Shown here: positions 41,683 through 42,095 of the stretch, piece by piece | Position numbering within the stretch: the stretch's first letter is position 1 | Layout of the letters: the number at the start of each line of letters is the position of its first letter | Program-made: the position numbers and the translations under genes | The notes under the pieces: model-generated | What the model saw: only the letters and a program-made list of their open reading frames with translations | What the model was told of the DNA's origin: nothing | Databases searched by the model: none | Assembly: GCA_900315105.1 (NCBI GenBank) | Contig: OMXX01000042.1 | Location: forward strand, 1 to 42,095 | Length of the DNA: 42,095 nt | Reading direction: 5' to 3' | DNA from: an uncultured Prevotellaceae bacterium | Lineage (GTDB): Bacteria > Bacteroidota > Bacteroidia > Bacteroidales > Bacteroidaceae

Positions 41683-42095
41683 GTAAATTAGTCATTGCAG
41701 GACGGGAGTTTGGCTCTCGCCTTTTTCTCGGAACGGGAAAGTTTAACAACAACGACCTGATGGCACGTGCCATCGAGGCTTCGCAGACAGAGATGGTCAC
41801 TGTGGCCATGAAGCGTATTGAACTGAACGACAAGCAGGATGACCTGCTCACCCATATCACACGGAACAAGAACATCCAGCTGTTGCCCAACACTTCGGGT
41901 GTGCGCAATGCCGAAGAAGCAGTGTTTGCTGCGCAGATGGCTCGCGAGGCCTTCGGAACGAACTGGCTGAAACTGGAAATTCACCCCGACCCACGCTATC
42001 TGTTGCCTGACTCGGTTGAAACGCTCAAAGCAACGGAGCAACTGGTCAAGTTAGGCTTCGTCGTGCTTCCCTATTGCCAGGCAGACCCCACTCTC
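41679..42095 (+). CDS. thiG: Thiazole synthase ThiG, cut by the window end
   Basis: The first 139 codons are present and the frame continues past the edge. [20 protein letters not shown] is the ThiG N-terminus; [15 protein letters not shown] contains the catalytic Lys region start, [20 protein letters not shown] and [16 protein letters not shown] follow the family order. It builds the thiazole phosphate from DXP, dehydroglycine and the ThiS thiocarboxylate. It completes the thiS-thiE-thiG order under the TPP riboswitch; further thi genes probably lie downstream. Confidence 0.93.
   Translation, partial: MSKLVIAGREFGSRLFLGTGKFNNNDLMARAIEASQTEMVTVAMKRIELNDKQDDLLTHITRNKNIQLLPNTSGVRNAEEAVFAAQMAREAFGTNWLKLEIHPDPRYLLPDSVETLKATEQLVKLGFVVLPYCQADPTL

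Overview
The window looks like a chromosomal segment of a Bacteroidales bacterium, most likely Prevotella/Segatella. Bacteroidetes-type promoters (TTTG, about 19-20 bases, then TAnnTTTG) recur, and the gene families are typical of the group: UpxY-type antiterminator, OmpA/TonB-like beta-barrel receptor, DUF4738-type lipoprotein, GH43, thiS-thiE-thiG under a TPP riboswitch, MutS2 and TcdA. About 24 kb of accessory DNA (1-34 kb, in several blocks) precedes a housekeeping segment (34.3-42.1 kb).

Block 1 (about 60-10,440, minus strand) is an AT-rich island flanked by same-oriented IS66 remnants. It reads as a RiPP biosynthetic operon: a UpxY-like antiterminator (frameshifted), a DxD glycosyltransferase-like protein, a 419-aa protein of unknown function, a 45-codon Cys-containing precursor peptide with a Gly-Gly leader, a radical SAM/SPASM maturase with an N-terminal RRE-like region, a C39-peptidase ABC exporter, a small frameshifted membrane protein and an outer-membrane beta-barrel receptor. 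The precursor is the key new element: its leader ends in IDGG and its core is SCKCHNNSSCMKNT. All parts needed to make, cleave and export a modified peptide are contiguous.

Block 2 (about 10,437-20,588, plus strand after the IS) is a defence-type operon whose first gene has been cut off at its 5' end by the second IS66 remnant. What remains is the C-terminal part of gene 1, a 523-aa protein, an 1831-aa protein with a HerA/FtsK-type ATPase and a nuclease-like D...ExK motif, a PP2C phosphatase and an HTH protein. Order and sizes resemble DptF-DptG-DptH (DndFGH) or the MAD7/MAD8 pair of MADS; no DNA-modification gene is present. A separately promoted HD hydrolase, three secreted proteins of unknown function and exonuclease III follow (20,678-24,419).

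Block 3 (about 24.8-31.3 kb, minus strand) is a mobilizable element: HTH/XRE regulators, a Toprim primase-helicase, a protein of unknown function, MobC, a relaxase, a candidate oriT, and a striking array of eight GATAGATTCTATC-like dyads whose spacings are 26, 35 or 44 bases (steps of exactly 9). No integrase is seen. Next to it lie a decayed AbiE toxin-antitoxin pair and an intact, different AbiEi-AbiEii pair (31.6-33.8 kb) closed by a 19-bp perfect hairpin.

Block 4 (34.3-42.1 kb) is core genome: mutS2, a lipoprotein, tcdA, a GH43 glycosidase with a frameshifted signal peptide, an agmatine deiminase-family protein and the riboswitch-controlled thiamine operon, with thiG running off the window. 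Several single-base frame breaks in A/T- or G-rich runs (about 3,160; 9,790; 10,628; 38,480) could be real decay or consensus errors and should be verified.
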